Part shown: piece by piece, positions 35,145 to 45,900 of the stretch
Numbering within the stretch: the stretch's first letter is position 1
Layout: each line of letters opens with the position of its first letter
The notes under the pieces: model-generated
Databases searched by the model: none
Seen by the model: the letters and a program-made list of their open reading frames with translations, nothing else
What the model was told of the DNA's origin: nothing
Translations under genes and position numbers: made by a program
From: Pelomonas nitida
Lineage (GTDB): Bacteria > Pseudomonadota > Gammaproteobacteria > Burkholderiales > Burkholderiaceae_C
Length of the DNA stretch: 64,000 nt
Assembly (NCBI RefSeq): GCF_043555975.1
Contig: NZ_JBIGIA010000004.1
Location: 280,693 to 344,692, forward strand
Reading direction: 5' to 3'

Positions 35145-37169
35145 TCAACCGCCGTCGAGATCGCTCATCAGCGTGTCGACGGCGCGCTGGACGATGTTGT
35201 CGTCCTCCAGCGCCGCGATGAGGCCATTGGCCAGCAAGGCCTCCAGCGCGCGGCGCGTCAGCGGCAGGCGTTCATCCGCCTCGCGCCCGACGAACAACAC
35301 GAACTGGCGGCCTTCGCTGATCCAGGCGATCTGCGCGGTGTGCCAGTCGCCCTGGATGAACATGTGGAACCAGCGGCCGATCTGCAGGGCGTCGATCCAT
35401 TGCTGCAGTGCGGCGCGGGCGTCCGGCGAGTCCAGCTCCTTGTAGAGCTGCACCGGCACGGTGGGCAGTTCGGCGCGGTCGACGTCGGCGCTGAGCCATT
35501 GGGATGGCACGTGCGAGTCCCGCTCTTCCATGAGCCGATGGACGATCTCGTCGGCAGACATCGGGGCCACGTTGCCCGCGGCGTCGGGGCGTTGGCGGCG
35601 CACGCCGCCCTCCAGCGCCGGCAGCCCTTGCAGCAGCCGAGCGTGTTGCGCCATCAGCTCCTTGAGGGCTTGTTCTCGCCGGGACTGGGGCAGCTGGATG
35701 CTCTCGCAGCCCGCGTGGAACCGCTCGATGAGCACGGGCTGACGCATGCGCAGCGCCTCGCGGTCTCCCATGTCGCGCGGTGTGGTCAGGCTGTCGACGA
35801 TGGCGTCGACGAACTCCATCGAAGCCAGCGCTTCCGGCGACTCGCGGCCATGGCGAACCATGGCGTTGACGATCACTTCCACCCACGCCGTCTGCAGGAA
35901 GCGGTGCACCCGCGGCGCGAGCGGCGCGTCGTCGATCTGGTGACCGATCTGCTGGCGAACGAGCTCACGCCATTCGGTGCGCTGCTGTTCGCGCTCCAGC
36001 GCCGCGAGCGCGCCGGCATCGAGCGCGCTGCTCTGGCGCGCCTGCTGGTCGATATGGGCATCGACGCGGGCCAGCACCTGCTGGAAGAGCGTGGCGGTGG
36101 GCGTCGGCGCGGCCACGAGGAGCTGGGTCTCGGCGTCCATGAAACGCAGGAACTCGACGAGGCGCGCGTCGTCCACGCGGTCGAATGCCATGCCGTGCGC
36201 GGCCACGCGGTTGAGCAGCGACCAGGTGGGGTGATCCTGCCGGCGCAGCAGCGACGTGTCGGCGCGCGCCAGCCGCACCACGGCGACCTGCAGCCGCCCG
36301 AGCAGCGCCTTCAGTGGCGGCAGCAGGCGCGGGTCGGCCAGGATCTGGTCGTAGAGCCGGCTGAGCATGTCCGGCCCGGTCGTGCGCACGAAGGGCTGCG
36401 TTGTGTTCGCGTCGCGTGCCGGCCCGGCGCTGAGCGTCTGCGGCCGCGAGTTGACGGCGTCGACGCGGCGCGACAGGCCGTCCAGCGTGCCGGGCTGCGT
36501 CCGTGCGCCGATGCCGTGCGCGGCAGCCAGGCGCTGGTGGGCGTGGGGGTCGGTCTGGGGGCTGCCGTGGGAGGCCACCATGTCGCCGATGTTGGCCGCT
36601 TGCAGAGCGGCGCAGGCGGCCACGTACTGGCGGTGCAGCAACTGCGCCAGCGGCAGCGCCGCCACGCGCATCAACTCGTACTGCACCTGGGCATTGACGG
36701 GGCTGGCGGCCAGGGCGCGGTGCAGCGCATGCGCGTAGAGCGCCGGGCGCAGCGGGTTGTCGCGCTCGCGCGCGCGCGCGATGCCGCGCAACGCGGCGTA
36801 GAAATTGCCGATCTGGTGCAGCTCGGCGCGGCTGGCGTCGTCGGCGGCATGGGTGACGTGCGCGATGGCGACGTCCTGCAAGGCCTGGTGCTCGTCGACG
36901 AGGCTGAGCCCGGCGCCCAGGCCGCCGCCCTGCAGCGGACGGTACAGCGGGTCCTCCCCGCGGCGAGCGGCCTGCAGCAGGTCGATCAGACGGTCCTCGA
37001 AGTGGGCCGCGAACTGCGTGCGAACCTTGCGCCAGAACTCGCGCAGCGCGAAGTGCTGGGGCTTGGCGTCGATTTCACCCTGCACGACATTGAGCAGTTC
37101 GCGGGCCAGCGGGCCGGCCTCTTTCAAGGCTTGGTCGATCAGGTGATGGGGGTGCAGGCTGGCGGACAT
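35145..37169 (-). CDS. DUF1631 family protein
   Basis: This 674-residue protein matches DUF1631, a proteobacterial family of unknown function. It is mostly helical, without signal peptide or membrane segments. The C-terminal 120 residues contain the well-conserved GRWFHMFIQGDW and QIAWISEGRQFVLFVGREADE region, which resembles a PilZ-like beta segment in tone, although I cannot confirm that. I chose the ATG at 37169 (MSASLHPHH); the frame opens upstream but overlaps the divergent promoter region of the OGT gene. Confidence 0.82.
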   Translation of the reverse strand: MSASLHPHHLIDQALKEAGPLARELLNVVQGEIDAKPQHFALREFWRKVRTQFAAHFEDRLIDLLQAARRGEDPLYRPLQGGGLGAGLSLVDEHQALQDVAIAHVTHAADDASRAELHQIGNFYAALRGIARARERDNPLRPALYAHALHRALAASPVNAQVQYELMRVAALPLAQLLHRQYVAACAALQAANIGDMVASHGSPQTDPHAHQRLAAAHGIGARTQPGTLDGLSRRVDAVNSRPQTLSAGPARDANTTQPFVRTTGPDMLSRLYDQILADPRLLPPLKALLGRLQVAVVRLARADTSLLRRQDHPTWSLLNRVAAHGMAFDRVDDARLVEFLRFMDAETQLLVAAPTPTATLFQQVLARVDAHIDQQARQSSALDAGALAALEREQQRTEWRELVRQQIGHQIDDAPLAPRVHRFLQTAWVEVIVNAMVRHGRESPEALASMEFVDAIVDSLTTPRDMGDREALRMRQPVLIERFHAGCESIQLPQSRREQALKELMAQHARLLQGLPALEGGVRRQRPDAAGNVAPMSADEIVHRLMEERDSHVPSQWLSADVDRAELPTVPVQLYKELDSPDARAALQQWIDALQIGRWFHMFIQGDWHTAQIAWISEGRQFVLFVGREADERLPLTRRALEALLANGLIAALEDDNIVQRAVDTLMSDLDGG

Positions 37170-37254
37170 GGACTCGAGGCAACAATGAGACGAGATTATC
37201 CGGCGCCCCCTTCGCCATCCATGGCCCGCCACCCGCGCCGAACGGCTTAGTTGC

Positions 37255-39372
37255 ATGGCAAACACGTCAGTTCAGGACCTATTCACGCTTTTTCGAGCCG
37301 GTCGCCATGCCGACATGGCAAGCCGAGCCCGCGAATTGCTGGCGCTGCAACCGCAGGACGGGCAGATCTGGAAGGCGCTGTCGGTGGCGCAGCAGTTGCT
37401 CGGTGAGGATGCCCAGCCGGCCCTTGAGCGCGCGATGCAGCTCTTGCCCGGCGATGCGGAGCTGGCCGCCAACCTCGGCGCGCTGCTGGCGGCGCGCGGC
37501 CGGTGGCGCGAGGCCCGTGCCGCGTACGAGCAGGCACTGCGGCTGCAGCCGCGCCTGGCCGGTGCGCACAACAACCTGGGCAATGCGCTGCTGGCGCTGT
37601 CGCTGCCGCAGGAGGCGCTGCAGGCCTTCGAGCGTGCGCTGACGCTGCAGCCCGGCCTGAGCGCCGCGCTGGGCAACCGGGCGAGGGCGCTGCTGGCGTT
37701 GGGGCGGCATGCCGAGGCGGCCGACGCGTTCGGGCAGGCCGTGATGGCACAGCCGCGCGATGCCGCGCTGCGGCTGCACGCGGCGACGGCGCTGCTGGCC
37801 GCGGGCCAGCCGGTGCAGGCTGCAGCGGCGCTGCGGGGTGCGCTCGCGCTGGCGCCGGGCCATGTGGAGGCCTGGGAGCAGGTGTTGCGGCTGGATGCCG
37901 GCCACGTCGAGGCGGCCTGCAATCTGAGCCTGCTCAGGCCGGCGCGGGGCGAGGCCGTGCTGGGGGCGGCGTTGGCGCTCGCCCCCGCGCCCGAGCGCCG
38001 GGCGGCGTTGCTGGCGAACCTGGGCGGCTTGCGTTTGGCCGATGACCGCTTCACCGACGCCGTGGCGGCCTACCGCGCAGCGCTGGCTGCCGCGCCGCAG
38101 TCGCCGCAGGCGCTGAGCAATCTGGCCCAGGCCTTGAAGCGCCAGGGCGCGCTCGACGAGGCCGACGCGGTGCTCGGGCGGCTCATCGAGCAAGACCCGG
38201 CCCGGCTGTCTGCGCGCAGCGATCGCCTGTTGTTGCGCACCTACCGGGGCCTGGAGACTGCGGCAGAGGCGGCGGCGTTTGGCCGGGCGGCGCAGGCACC
38301 GGCCGTGGCGCACGCGGCCCGCGGGCCGGGGCCCTTGCGCGTGGGCCTGTTGTCGGCCGACCTGCGTCAGCACCCGGTCGGCCGGCTGGCGCAGGCCTGG
38401 CTGCCGGCGCTGGCGGCGCGCTGCGAGCTCTTCGTCTATGCCAACCAGCGCGGCGACGATGCGCTGACGCGCCGGTTGCGGGGCGCCACGCGGCATTGGC
38501 TCGGCGTGACGGAGATGGACGATGCCACGTTGGCCGAACGCATCGCCGCCGACGGGATCGACATCCTGCTGGACCTCAACGGCCACACGGGCGGCCATCG
38601 GCTGGGCGTGCTGGCCCGGCAGCCGGCGCCGCGGCAATTCAGCTGGCTGGGCTATGCCGGCAGCACGGGGCTGGCCGGCATGGCGGGCTTCATCGGGGAT
38701 TGCTGGCTGTTGCCGGACGCGGCCGGTGCCTTGTTCAGCGAACCGCTGCGCCGGCTGCCGCACAGCTTCACGGTCTATGCACCGCCGGCCGATGCGCCGG
38801 CCGTGACGGCGCTGGGCGGGCAGCCTTGCTTTGGCAGCTTCAATGCGCTGCACAAGCTGGGCGACGACGTGCTGGCCTTGTGGGCCCGCGTGCTGGCGGC
38901 GGCGCCGGGGAGCCGGCTGCTGGTCAAGGCGCCGGGGTTGCAGCACGAGGCCGAGCGCGCGGCGTTGCGGGCGCGCTGGCCCGGTGATGCGAGCGCGCTG
39001 CTGCTCGAGGGCCCGGCGTCGATGGCGGGCTACCTGGCCGCTTTCGGCCGCGTGGACATCGCGCTGGACCCGTTCCCGCACAGCGGCGGCATGACGACGC
39101 TGGACGGCTTGTGGATGGGCGTGCCGGTGCTGACACTGCCCGGTGCCGCGCCGATCTCGCGCCAGGGTCTGAGCTTTCTGCAGACGCTGGGGCTGGCGGA
39201 CGACTGGGTGGCTGCCGATGGGCCGGACTTTGTGCGCCGTGCTGCCGCGCGCATCGCTGATCGGCAGGGGCTGGCGCGGTTGCGTGCCGAGTTGCGTGAT
39301 CGCATGGCCGCCAGCCCGTTGTGCGACGCGCCGCGTTTCGCCGCCGACCTGCTCTCACTGTTGCAGGCATGA
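37255..39372 (+). CDS. TPR-containing O-GlcNAc transferase-like glycosyltransferase (GT41)
   Basis: This 705-residue protein has about eight tetratricopeptide repeats (residues 1-340, for example AHNNLGNALLALSLPQEALQAFERAL) and a C-terminal GT41/SPINDLY-type catalytic region (about 345-700). Signatures are RVGLLSADLRQHPVG, DILLDLNGHTGGHR, FSWLGYAGSTG, FGSFNALHKL and DPFPHSGGMTTLDGLWMGVPVLTL. Bacterial members transfer sugars to proteins, including flagellins and adhesins, or have unknown targets. No flagellar or surface-protein genes are nearby. There is no signal peptide, so it acts in the cytoplasm. Confidence 0.88.
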   Translation: MANTSVQDLFTLFRAGRHADMASRARELLALQPQDGQIWKALSVAQQLLGEDAQPALERAMQLLPGDAELAANLGALLAARGRWREARAAYEQALRLQPRLAGAHNNLGNALLALSLPQEALQAFERALTLQPGLSAALGNRARALLALGRHAEAADAFGQAVMAQPRDAALRLHAATALLAAGQPVQAAAALRGALALAPGHVEAWEQVLRLDAGHVEAACNLSLLRPARGEAVLGAALALAPAPERRAALLANLGGLRLADDRFTDAVAAYRAALAAAPQSPQALSNLAQALKRQGALDEADAVLGRLIEQDPARLSARSDRLLLRTYRGLETAAEAAAFGRAAQAPAVAHAARGPGPLRVGLLSADLRQHPVGRLAQAWLPALAARCELFVYANQRGDDALTRRLRGATRHWLGVTEMDDATLAERIAADGIDILLDLNGHTGGHRLGVLARQPAPRQFSWLGYAGSTGLAGMAGFIGDCWLLPDAAGALFSEPLRRLPHSFTVYAPPADAPAVTALGGQPCFGSFNALHKLGDDVLALWARVLAAAPGSRLLVKAPGLQHEAERAALRARWPGDASALLLEGPASMAGYLAAFGRVDIALDPFPHSGGMTTLDGLWMGVPVLTLPGAAPISRQGLSFLQTLGLADDWVAADGPDFVRRAAARIADRQGLARLRAELRDRMAASPLCDAPRFAADLLSLLQA

Positions 39373-39404
39373 GGCCCGCCGTCGTCGCTGCTGTGGCGTC
39401 GCCA

Positions 39405-39434
39405 TAAAAAAAGGGGCTGCTCGCGCAGCCCCTT
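39405..39434 (-). terminator. intrinsic terminator after groEL
   Basis: On the minus strand a perfect 10-bp GC-rich stem (AAGGGGCTGC and complement, 4-nt loop) is followed by a run of T. It lies 38 nt past the groEL stop. In the plus direction it has no T-run, but may still slow transcripts from the OGT gene. Confidence 0.85.
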
Positions 39435-39471
39435 CTCGTTTGTCAGCGACGGGTGTGTCGCCGGCTTGGAC

Positions 39472-41121
<1,650 letters not shown>

Positions 41122-41136
41122 TTGATTCTCCGAATA

Positions 41137-41168
41137 CTTAAATTGGGGTCAGAGTCGAATTCTCTGAA
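41137..41168. repeat. repeat-like motif between groES and groEL
   Basis: The motif AATTGGGGTCAGAGTCGAAT and its extension contain a short inverted repeat (TCAGAG..CTCTGA). I recall this motif as a frequent interspersed element in beta- and gammaproteobacteria. It lies just upstream of the groEL ribosome-binding site in the groESL leader. It may affect mRNA structure or processing; that is inference. Confidence 0.4.
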
Positions 41169-41270
41169 TCAGCTGAGGACAGAGTTCGCGCCGTGCGCTT
41201 CGGTCTGTCCCGCAAGCCACTTGATCAGCGAGGACGGAGCATCACGGCGTGATGGTCCATCCCCGGATCA

Positions 41271-41561
41271 TTACTTTTGAACGACGGCGAAGAGGTCTTC
41301 TTCGCGCATGACCAGCAGCTCTTCGCCGTCGACCTTGACGGTCTGGCCCGAGTACTTGCCGAACAGCACGCGATCGCCGACGACCACGTTCAGGGCCACG
41401 AATTCGCCCTTGTCGTTGCGCTTGCCAGGGCCGACGGCCAGGACTTCGCCTTGGTCAGGCTTCTCGGCGGCGTTGTCGGGGATGAAGATGCCGGAGGCGG
41501 TCTTGGTTTCCTGTTCCAGGCGGCGAACGATCACGCGATCGTGCAGGGGGCGCAGCTTCAT
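41271..41561 (-). CDS. groES: co-chaperonin GroES (Hsp10)
   Basis: This 96-residue protein is a normal-length GroES. It begins MKLRPLHDRVIVRR, has the mobile loop with ETKTASGIFIPDNA, and ends EEDLFAVVQK. It forms the heptameric lid for GroEL. AGGAG lies upstream of the ATG. Transcription comes from a promoter at 41692-41719 and is controlled by the CIRCE element at 41656-41682. Confidence 0.98.
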   Translation of the reverse strand: MKLRPLHDRVIVRRLEQETKTASGIFIPDNAAEKPDQGEVLAVGPGKRNDKGEFVALNVVVGDRVLFGKYSGQTVKVDGEELLVMREEDLFAVVQK

Positions 41562-41655
41562 GGGGGCTCCTTCAGAGTTTGAATCGCGGCGGCCACGGCT
41601 CGATGGAGCTGCGGCGCGCCGAAAAAACGGGGCCTGTATTGGCGGCCCGATTTCG

Positions 41656-41682
41656 TTAGCACTCGAATGCGGAGAGTGCTAG
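41656..41682. promoter_or_regulatory. CIRCE operator (HrcA binding site)
   Basis: TTAGCACTC, nine nucleotides, then GAGTGCTAG matches the CIRCE consensus except for the last base. It lies just downstream of the groES -10 element, so HrcA bound here would block groESL transcription at low stress. hrcA is not in the window. Confidence 0.93.
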
Positions 41683-41691
41683 CAGCCTCAG

Positions 41692-41719
41692 ATTATAGGG
41701 ACGGCAGGCGACGATTCAA
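41692..41719 (-). promoter_or_regulatory. groESL promoter
   Basis: On the minus strand TTGAAT (-35) and a perfect TATAAT (-10) are separated by 16 nt. The -35 is preceded by C, giving CTTGAAT, which also resembles the -35 element of heat-shock sigma-32 promoters. Both housekeeping and heat-shock holoenzymes may use it. Confidence 0.75.
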
Positions 41720-41846
41720 GGGGCAAAGGCACCCGCAATGCTGAGGGTGATCGGCCGGTCGCCCCGGTTGCCGGCAGGGTTGCGAGTGACACATTCGAAT
41801 TCGCCCACGATATGCTGGGTGATCGGAATATTCCTGACTGCCGGAC

Positions 41847-43655
41847 ATGGCCCAAGTCTCATCAGGTACCGAAAGCGTGGACCGATCCGATCGCCTTGGG
41901 ATGCCGGTCCACGCGCTGGTCATCGACGACGATGACGTCGACCGCGAGAAGCTCAAACGCCTGCTCAAGCGCTGCCGCCCCGGAGTCGATGTGGCCGAGG
42001 CCAACAGCAAGGTGTCGGCGCTGGCCGAGCTGCGCGGGCAGGCGAAGAACTTCTCCTTCATCTTTCTCGACTTCAAGCTCGACGACGGCGATGGCCGGGA
42101 CTTGCTGCCCGACATCTGGCAGCTGGTGGGCTCGGACTGTGTCGTGATCGCCGTCACGGGCTATGGCTCCGACCGCGCGGCGGCAGACGCCATCAAGCTG
42201 GGCATCCACGAATACCTCAGCAAGAACGAGCTGACCGGCGAGCGCGTGGCGGTTGCCATCCGCGACGGGCTGGACTGGATCGAGGGTCACCAGCGCGCCC
42301 GTGTGGCAGAGCAGGAGCTGATCCACCGCAGCCTGCACGACGCGCTGACCGATCTGCCCAATCGCCATCTGTTCCTTGATCGCATCGAGTACCACTGCGC
42401 GCAGCAGCGCCGCGATGGCCATGCTTTCGCGCTGCTGATGATCGACCTGGACCGCTTCAAGCAGGTGAATGACGAGTTCGGCCACTTGCTGGGGGATGAG
42501 TTGCTCGTGGAGGTGGGGCGCCGTCTGCGGGAGGGCGTTCGTGAGGTCGACACGGCGGCGCGGCTGGGCGGCGACGAGTTCGCCGTGCTGCTGCCGGGCG
42601 TCGCCACGCTCGATGTCGCCGAGGCGGTCGGCCGCAAGCTTGTCGGTGCGCTGGAGGCGCCCATGGCCCTGTCTTGTGGGCCGCTGAGCATTGCGGCCTC
42701 CATCGGCATCGTCGTGGCACCCCAGCATGGGCACGACGTCACCACGCTGCTGTCGCGGGCGGACCAGGCCATGTACCGCGCCAAGCGCAACCTCGACAAG
42801 GTCATGCTCTACGACGACCTGGAGCCGGGCAGCACCAACATCCTCGACCGCATGGTGCTGATGGGTGAGATGGAGTTGGCGCTGGAGCGGGGCGACATCC
42901 AGTGGCACCTGCAGCCCAAGGTCGATCTGGCGGCGTCGCGGCCGACGGGTTTCGAGGCGCTGGCCCGCTGGCGCCACAGCCGCTTCGGCCCGATCGCGCC
43001 GGACGCCTTCATCACGGCGATCGAGGGGTCCAAGCTGATCTGGCCCTTCACGCTGGCCACCATCGACGCCGCGCTGGGCCATTTGCAGCGGCTAGGGCCG
43101 ACCCACCCGCACCTGAGCATTTCGGTCAACGTGTCGGCGCGGGTGCTGCAGCAGCCCGGGTTGGTCGAGCACGTCATCCAGAAGCTGGACAGCGCCGGCA
43201 TCGACCCGCGCCGGCTGGTGCTGGAGCTGACGGAGACGGCGCTCATCAGCAACCCCAGCCAGGCGCGCAAGGTGCTCGACGAACTGGCAACGCGCGGCAT
43301 CGATCTCTCCATCGACGACTTCGGCGCCGGCTTCACGTCGTTCGGTTATCTGCGCGACTTCATGGTGCGCGAGATCAAGATCGACAAGTCCTACATCCTG
43401 AACCTGACGGAGCGCAGCTTCGACCAGTCGCTGGTCACCTGCCTGGCGGTGTTTTGCGAGGCCCGGGGCCTGCGGCTGGTGGCCGAAGGGGTGGAGACGC
43501 CCGAATGCCTGGCGCGCCTGCTGGAACTGGGTTGTCGCTACGGGCAGGGTTACGGCATTGGCCGGCCGATGACCATCGATGCGGCGCTGACGTGGATCGT
43601 CGAGCAGGAAGCCGGCGCGGGCGATGGCGCCCTTGCGCCGCCGCTCGAGGACTGA
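41847..43655 (+). CDS. receiver-GGDEF-EAL cyclic-di-GMP signalling protein
   Basis: This 602-residue protein has a receiver domain (residues 20-140, likely phospho-acceptor Asp75 in FLDFKLDD, Thr104, Lys126), a GGDEF domain (about 160-320) and an EAL domain (about 340-590). GGDEF is intact at residues 241-245, and an inhibitory-site RxxD (REVD) lies exactly five residues before it. The EAL motif (FEALARW) and DDFGAG are also intact, so both synthesis and hydrolysis of c-di-GMP are possible. It would be controlled by phosphorylation, plausibly from the kinase encoded 91 nt downstream. The start may be 41847 or the ATG at 41901 just before the receiver. Confidence 0.92.
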   Translation: MAQVSSGTESVDRSDRLGMPVHALVIDDDDVDREKLKRLLKRCRPGVDVAEANSKVSALAELRGQAKNFSFIFLDFKLDDGDGRDLLPDIWQLVGSDCVVIAVTGYGSDRAAADAIKLGIHEYLSKNELTGERVAVAIRDGLDWIEGHQRARVAEQELIHRSLHDALTDLPNRHLFLDRIEYHCAQQRRDGHAFALLMIDLDRFKQVNDEFGHLLGDELLVEVGRRLREGVREVDTAARLGGDEFAVLLPGVATLDVAEAVGRKLVGALEAPMALSCGPLSIAASIGIVVAPQHGHDVTTLLSRADQAMYRAKRNLDKVMLYDDLEPGSTNILDRMVLMGEMELALERGDIQWHLQPKVDLAASRPTGFEALARWRHSRFGPIAPDAFITAIEGSKLIWPFTLATIDAALGHLQRLGPTHPHLSISVNVSARVLQQPGLVEHVIQKLDSAGIDPRRLVLELTETALISNPSQARKVLDELATRGIDLSIDDFGAGFTSFGYLRDFMVREIKIDKSYILNLTERSFDQSLVTCLAVFCEARGLRLVAEGVETPECLARLLELGCRYGQGYGIGRPMTIDAALTWIVEQEAGAGDGALAPPLED

Positions 43656-43746
43656 CAGGGGTTGCCGCGCGCGCCCCTGGCGGGGCAGCGCCGGCCGGCC
43701 ATCACGACCATGGGCGGAGCGAGAACCGCCGGGGAAGGGGCAGCAC

Positions 43747-45198
43747 ATGAGCGCAGAAGCCGTCACCTCGATCGACATGTCCTTGCTGGCGAACGCGCTG
43801 CCCATCGGCATCGCCATCGCCGATGCGGATGGCGTGCTGCTGTTCGTGAACGCCGAGATGGCGCGCATGGCCGGCTATGCGGTGGACGATCTCGTGGGCC
43901 GCAGCGTCGACGAGCTGCTGCCGCAGCGCCATCGTGCGGCGCATGCGCAGCATCGGGCTGATTACGAGCGCGCTCCCGGCCCGCGGGCGATGGGTGCCGG
44001 CCGCGAGCTGTTCGCGCTGCGGCGCGACGGCTCCGAATTTCCGGTCGAGGTCGGTCTGCGGCCGCTGAGCTACGCGGGCCGGCAAGCCGTGCTCGCCACG
44101 ATCATCGATTGCACCGAGCGGCGGCAGATCGAGTCGGGCTTCCGCGCCGTGATCGAAGCCGCGCCCTACGGCATGCTGATGGTCGACGACCGTGGGCACA
44201 TCGTGCTGGCCAACGAGCATTTGCGCAGCACGTTCGGCTATGCCGAGTCGGAGCTGGCCGGGAGGCCGATCGAGACGCTGCTGCCGGATCGTCACCGGCA
44301 GGCCCACGTGGGCATGCGCGACGCCTTCCTGAAGGCGCCCAGCCGCCGCAACATGGGCGAGGGACGCGACCTGACCGGGCTGCGCAAGGACGGTGTCGAG
44401 ATCCCCGTCGAGGTGGGGCTCAGCTCGGTGACGACGGCGCGGGGGCGCATGGCCCTGGCCTCCGTGGTGGACCTGACGCGCCGCAAGCGCGCGGAGATGC
44501 AGCTGCGCGACGCGAATGCGCAGCTGGAGGAGTTCGTCTACGTCGCCTCGCATGACCTGCGCTCGCCGCTGCGGGGCATCAGCCACCTGGTCGACTTCAT
44601 CCGCGAAGACCTGCCCGGTGACGTCGATGCGTCGGTCGGCAGCCACCTGGACCGCATGCACGAGCGTATCCACCGCATGGAAAACCTGATCGAGGACCTG
44701 CTCGTCTATGCACGCGCTGGCAAGCGCTCGGGCAAGTACGAGCGCATCGAGTTGGCGGCGCTGGTGGACGACCTCGTCAGCCTCGACCCGCCGCCGTCGA
44801 CGATGGCCGTCGTGACCGACCTGCAGGCCCAGCCCTTCGATGGCGCGCGCACGCCGCTGGCCACCGTGCTGCGCAACCTCTACTCGAACGCCATCAAGCA
44901 CCATGACACGGGGCAGGGGTGCCTGCAGCTGCGCTCGCGCGACGAGGGTGAGCATGTCGTGATCTCGGTGCAGGACGACGGCCCGGGCATCCCCGAGGTG
45001 GTCCAAGGCAGGGCGTTTCGCCTGTTCCAGACGCTGACCGCCTCCGAGCGCAAGGGCTCCGGCCTGGGGCTGGCGGTTGCCAAGCGGCTCGTGGAGGTGC
45101 ATGGCGGTCACATCGATCTCGTCTCGCGCGACGGCCAGCGCGGCACCACCTTCGTCGTCCGCTGGCCGCGCTTCATAAGGAGTGACCTGGATGACTGA
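43747..45198 (+). CDS. double-PAS sensor histidine kinase
   Basis: This 483-residue kinase has two PAS domains (about 12-125 and 132-250), which share a repeated LLPxRHR and GxGRxLxxLRxDGxExPVEVGL pattern, then a HisKA domain with the phospho-accepting His269 (VASHDLRSPLRG), and an ATPase domain with the N-box NLYSNAIKHHD, DDGPGIP and GSGLGLA. There are no membrane segments, so it senses a cytoplasmic signal; the PAS ligand is unknown. GGGGAAGGGG precedes the ATG at 43747. It overlaps the next gene by 8 nt. Confidence 0.93.
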   Translation: MSAEAVTSIDMSLLANALPIGIAIADADGVLLFVNAEMARMAGYAVDDLVGRSVDELLPQRHRAAHAQHRADYERAPGPRAMGAGRELFALRRDGSEFPVEVGLRPLSYAGRQAVLATIIDCTERRQIESGFRAVIEAAPYGMLMVDDRGHIVLANEHLRSTFGYAESELAGRPIETLLPDRHRQAHVGMRDAFLKAPSRRNMGEGRDLTGLRKDGVEIPVEVGLSSVTTARGRMALASVVDLTRRKRAEMQLRDANAQLEEFVYVASHDLRSPLRGISHLVDFIREDLPGDVDASVGSHLDRMHERIHRMENLIEDLLVYARAGKRSGKYERIELAALVDDLVSLDPPPSTMAVVTDLQAQPFDGARTPLATVLRNLYSNAIKHHDTGQGCLQLRSRDEGEHVVISVQDDGPGIPEVVQGRAFRLFQTLTASERKGSGLGLAVAKRLVEVHGGHIDLVSRDGQRGTTFVVRWPRFIRSDLDD

Positions 45199-45616
45199 AT
45201 CTACGCTCAACGTCCTCGTGGTGGACGACGACGACCTGACGTCGGAGATGGTGCTGCGGGCTTTGCGCAAGGTGCCGGGGCAGTTCCGCGTGCTGGCGGC
45301 GGCGGATGGCCAGATCGGCCTGGACATGCTGAGGGGGCGTGGCGCCGAGCCCATGGGCCGGCCGCTCATCGTGCTGCTGGATCTCAACATGCCGCGAATG
45401 AACGGCTTCGAATTCCTCGCGGCGATCCGCCAGGACGCCCAGCTGCGCGACAGCGTCATCTTCGTATTGACGACGTCGGATTCCGATGCCGACCGCTCCC
45501 GCGCCTACCAGGAGCTGATCGCCGGCTACATGGTCAAGTCGGCCGTCGGCCCGCAGTTCAGCAAGCTTGCCGGGCTGATCAACGAGTTCTCCCGCGTGGT
45601 GAAGCTGCCGGCCTAG
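45191..45616 (+). CDS. single-domain response regulator (Rcp1-like)
   Basis: This 141-residue protein is a lone receiver domain with the acidic patch VDDDD, phospho-acceptor Asp64 (LLDLNMP), the Thr-Thr-Ser stretch (VLTTSDS) and Lys116. The longer loop after LRGRGAE resembles the Rcp1 group, partners of phytochrome-type kinases. It overlaps the kinase gene by 8 nt, so the pair is translationally coupled. It may be a phosphate shuttle or act through protein contacts. Confidence 0.92.
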   Translation: MTESTLNVLVVDDDDLTSEMVLRALRKVPGQFRVLAAADGQIGLDMLRGRGAEPMGRPLIVLLDLNMPRMNGFEFLAAIRQDAQLRDSVIFVLTTSDSDADRSRAYQELIAGYMVKSAVGPQFSKLAGLINEFSRVVKLPA

Positions 45617-45900
45617 CGCCGCAGCGGGGCGCCTGAGAGCGCGGCGTCGCGTCCGGGGCGCTGGCCACTGGCCTGCTGCCGCCCGTGTGCGCGATGCGCG
45701 ATGCGGCACGCGGCGGCCGGCGGCTTTCTTGCGGCGCCGGCCAGGCCCATGGCCAGCGTCCGACACCCGCGACCACCGGTTTCGCCAGGTTTCGCCGACC
45801 TGCAACGTGGGGGTGGCTGGCTGCCGCTTGGCCGCGAAATCTAAAGCTGCGCCTCTCAATACTTCGCCAAGTCCTTATTTCTGAACACTATTTTCCGCGA
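45617..45900. other. gene-free region before the dcw control region
   Basis: I find no supported gene here. The first two-thirds are as GC-rich as coding DNA but carry no frame with family resemblance. From about 45840 the sequence turns AT-richer, leading into the regulatory sites at 45901-46027. Confidence 0.5.
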
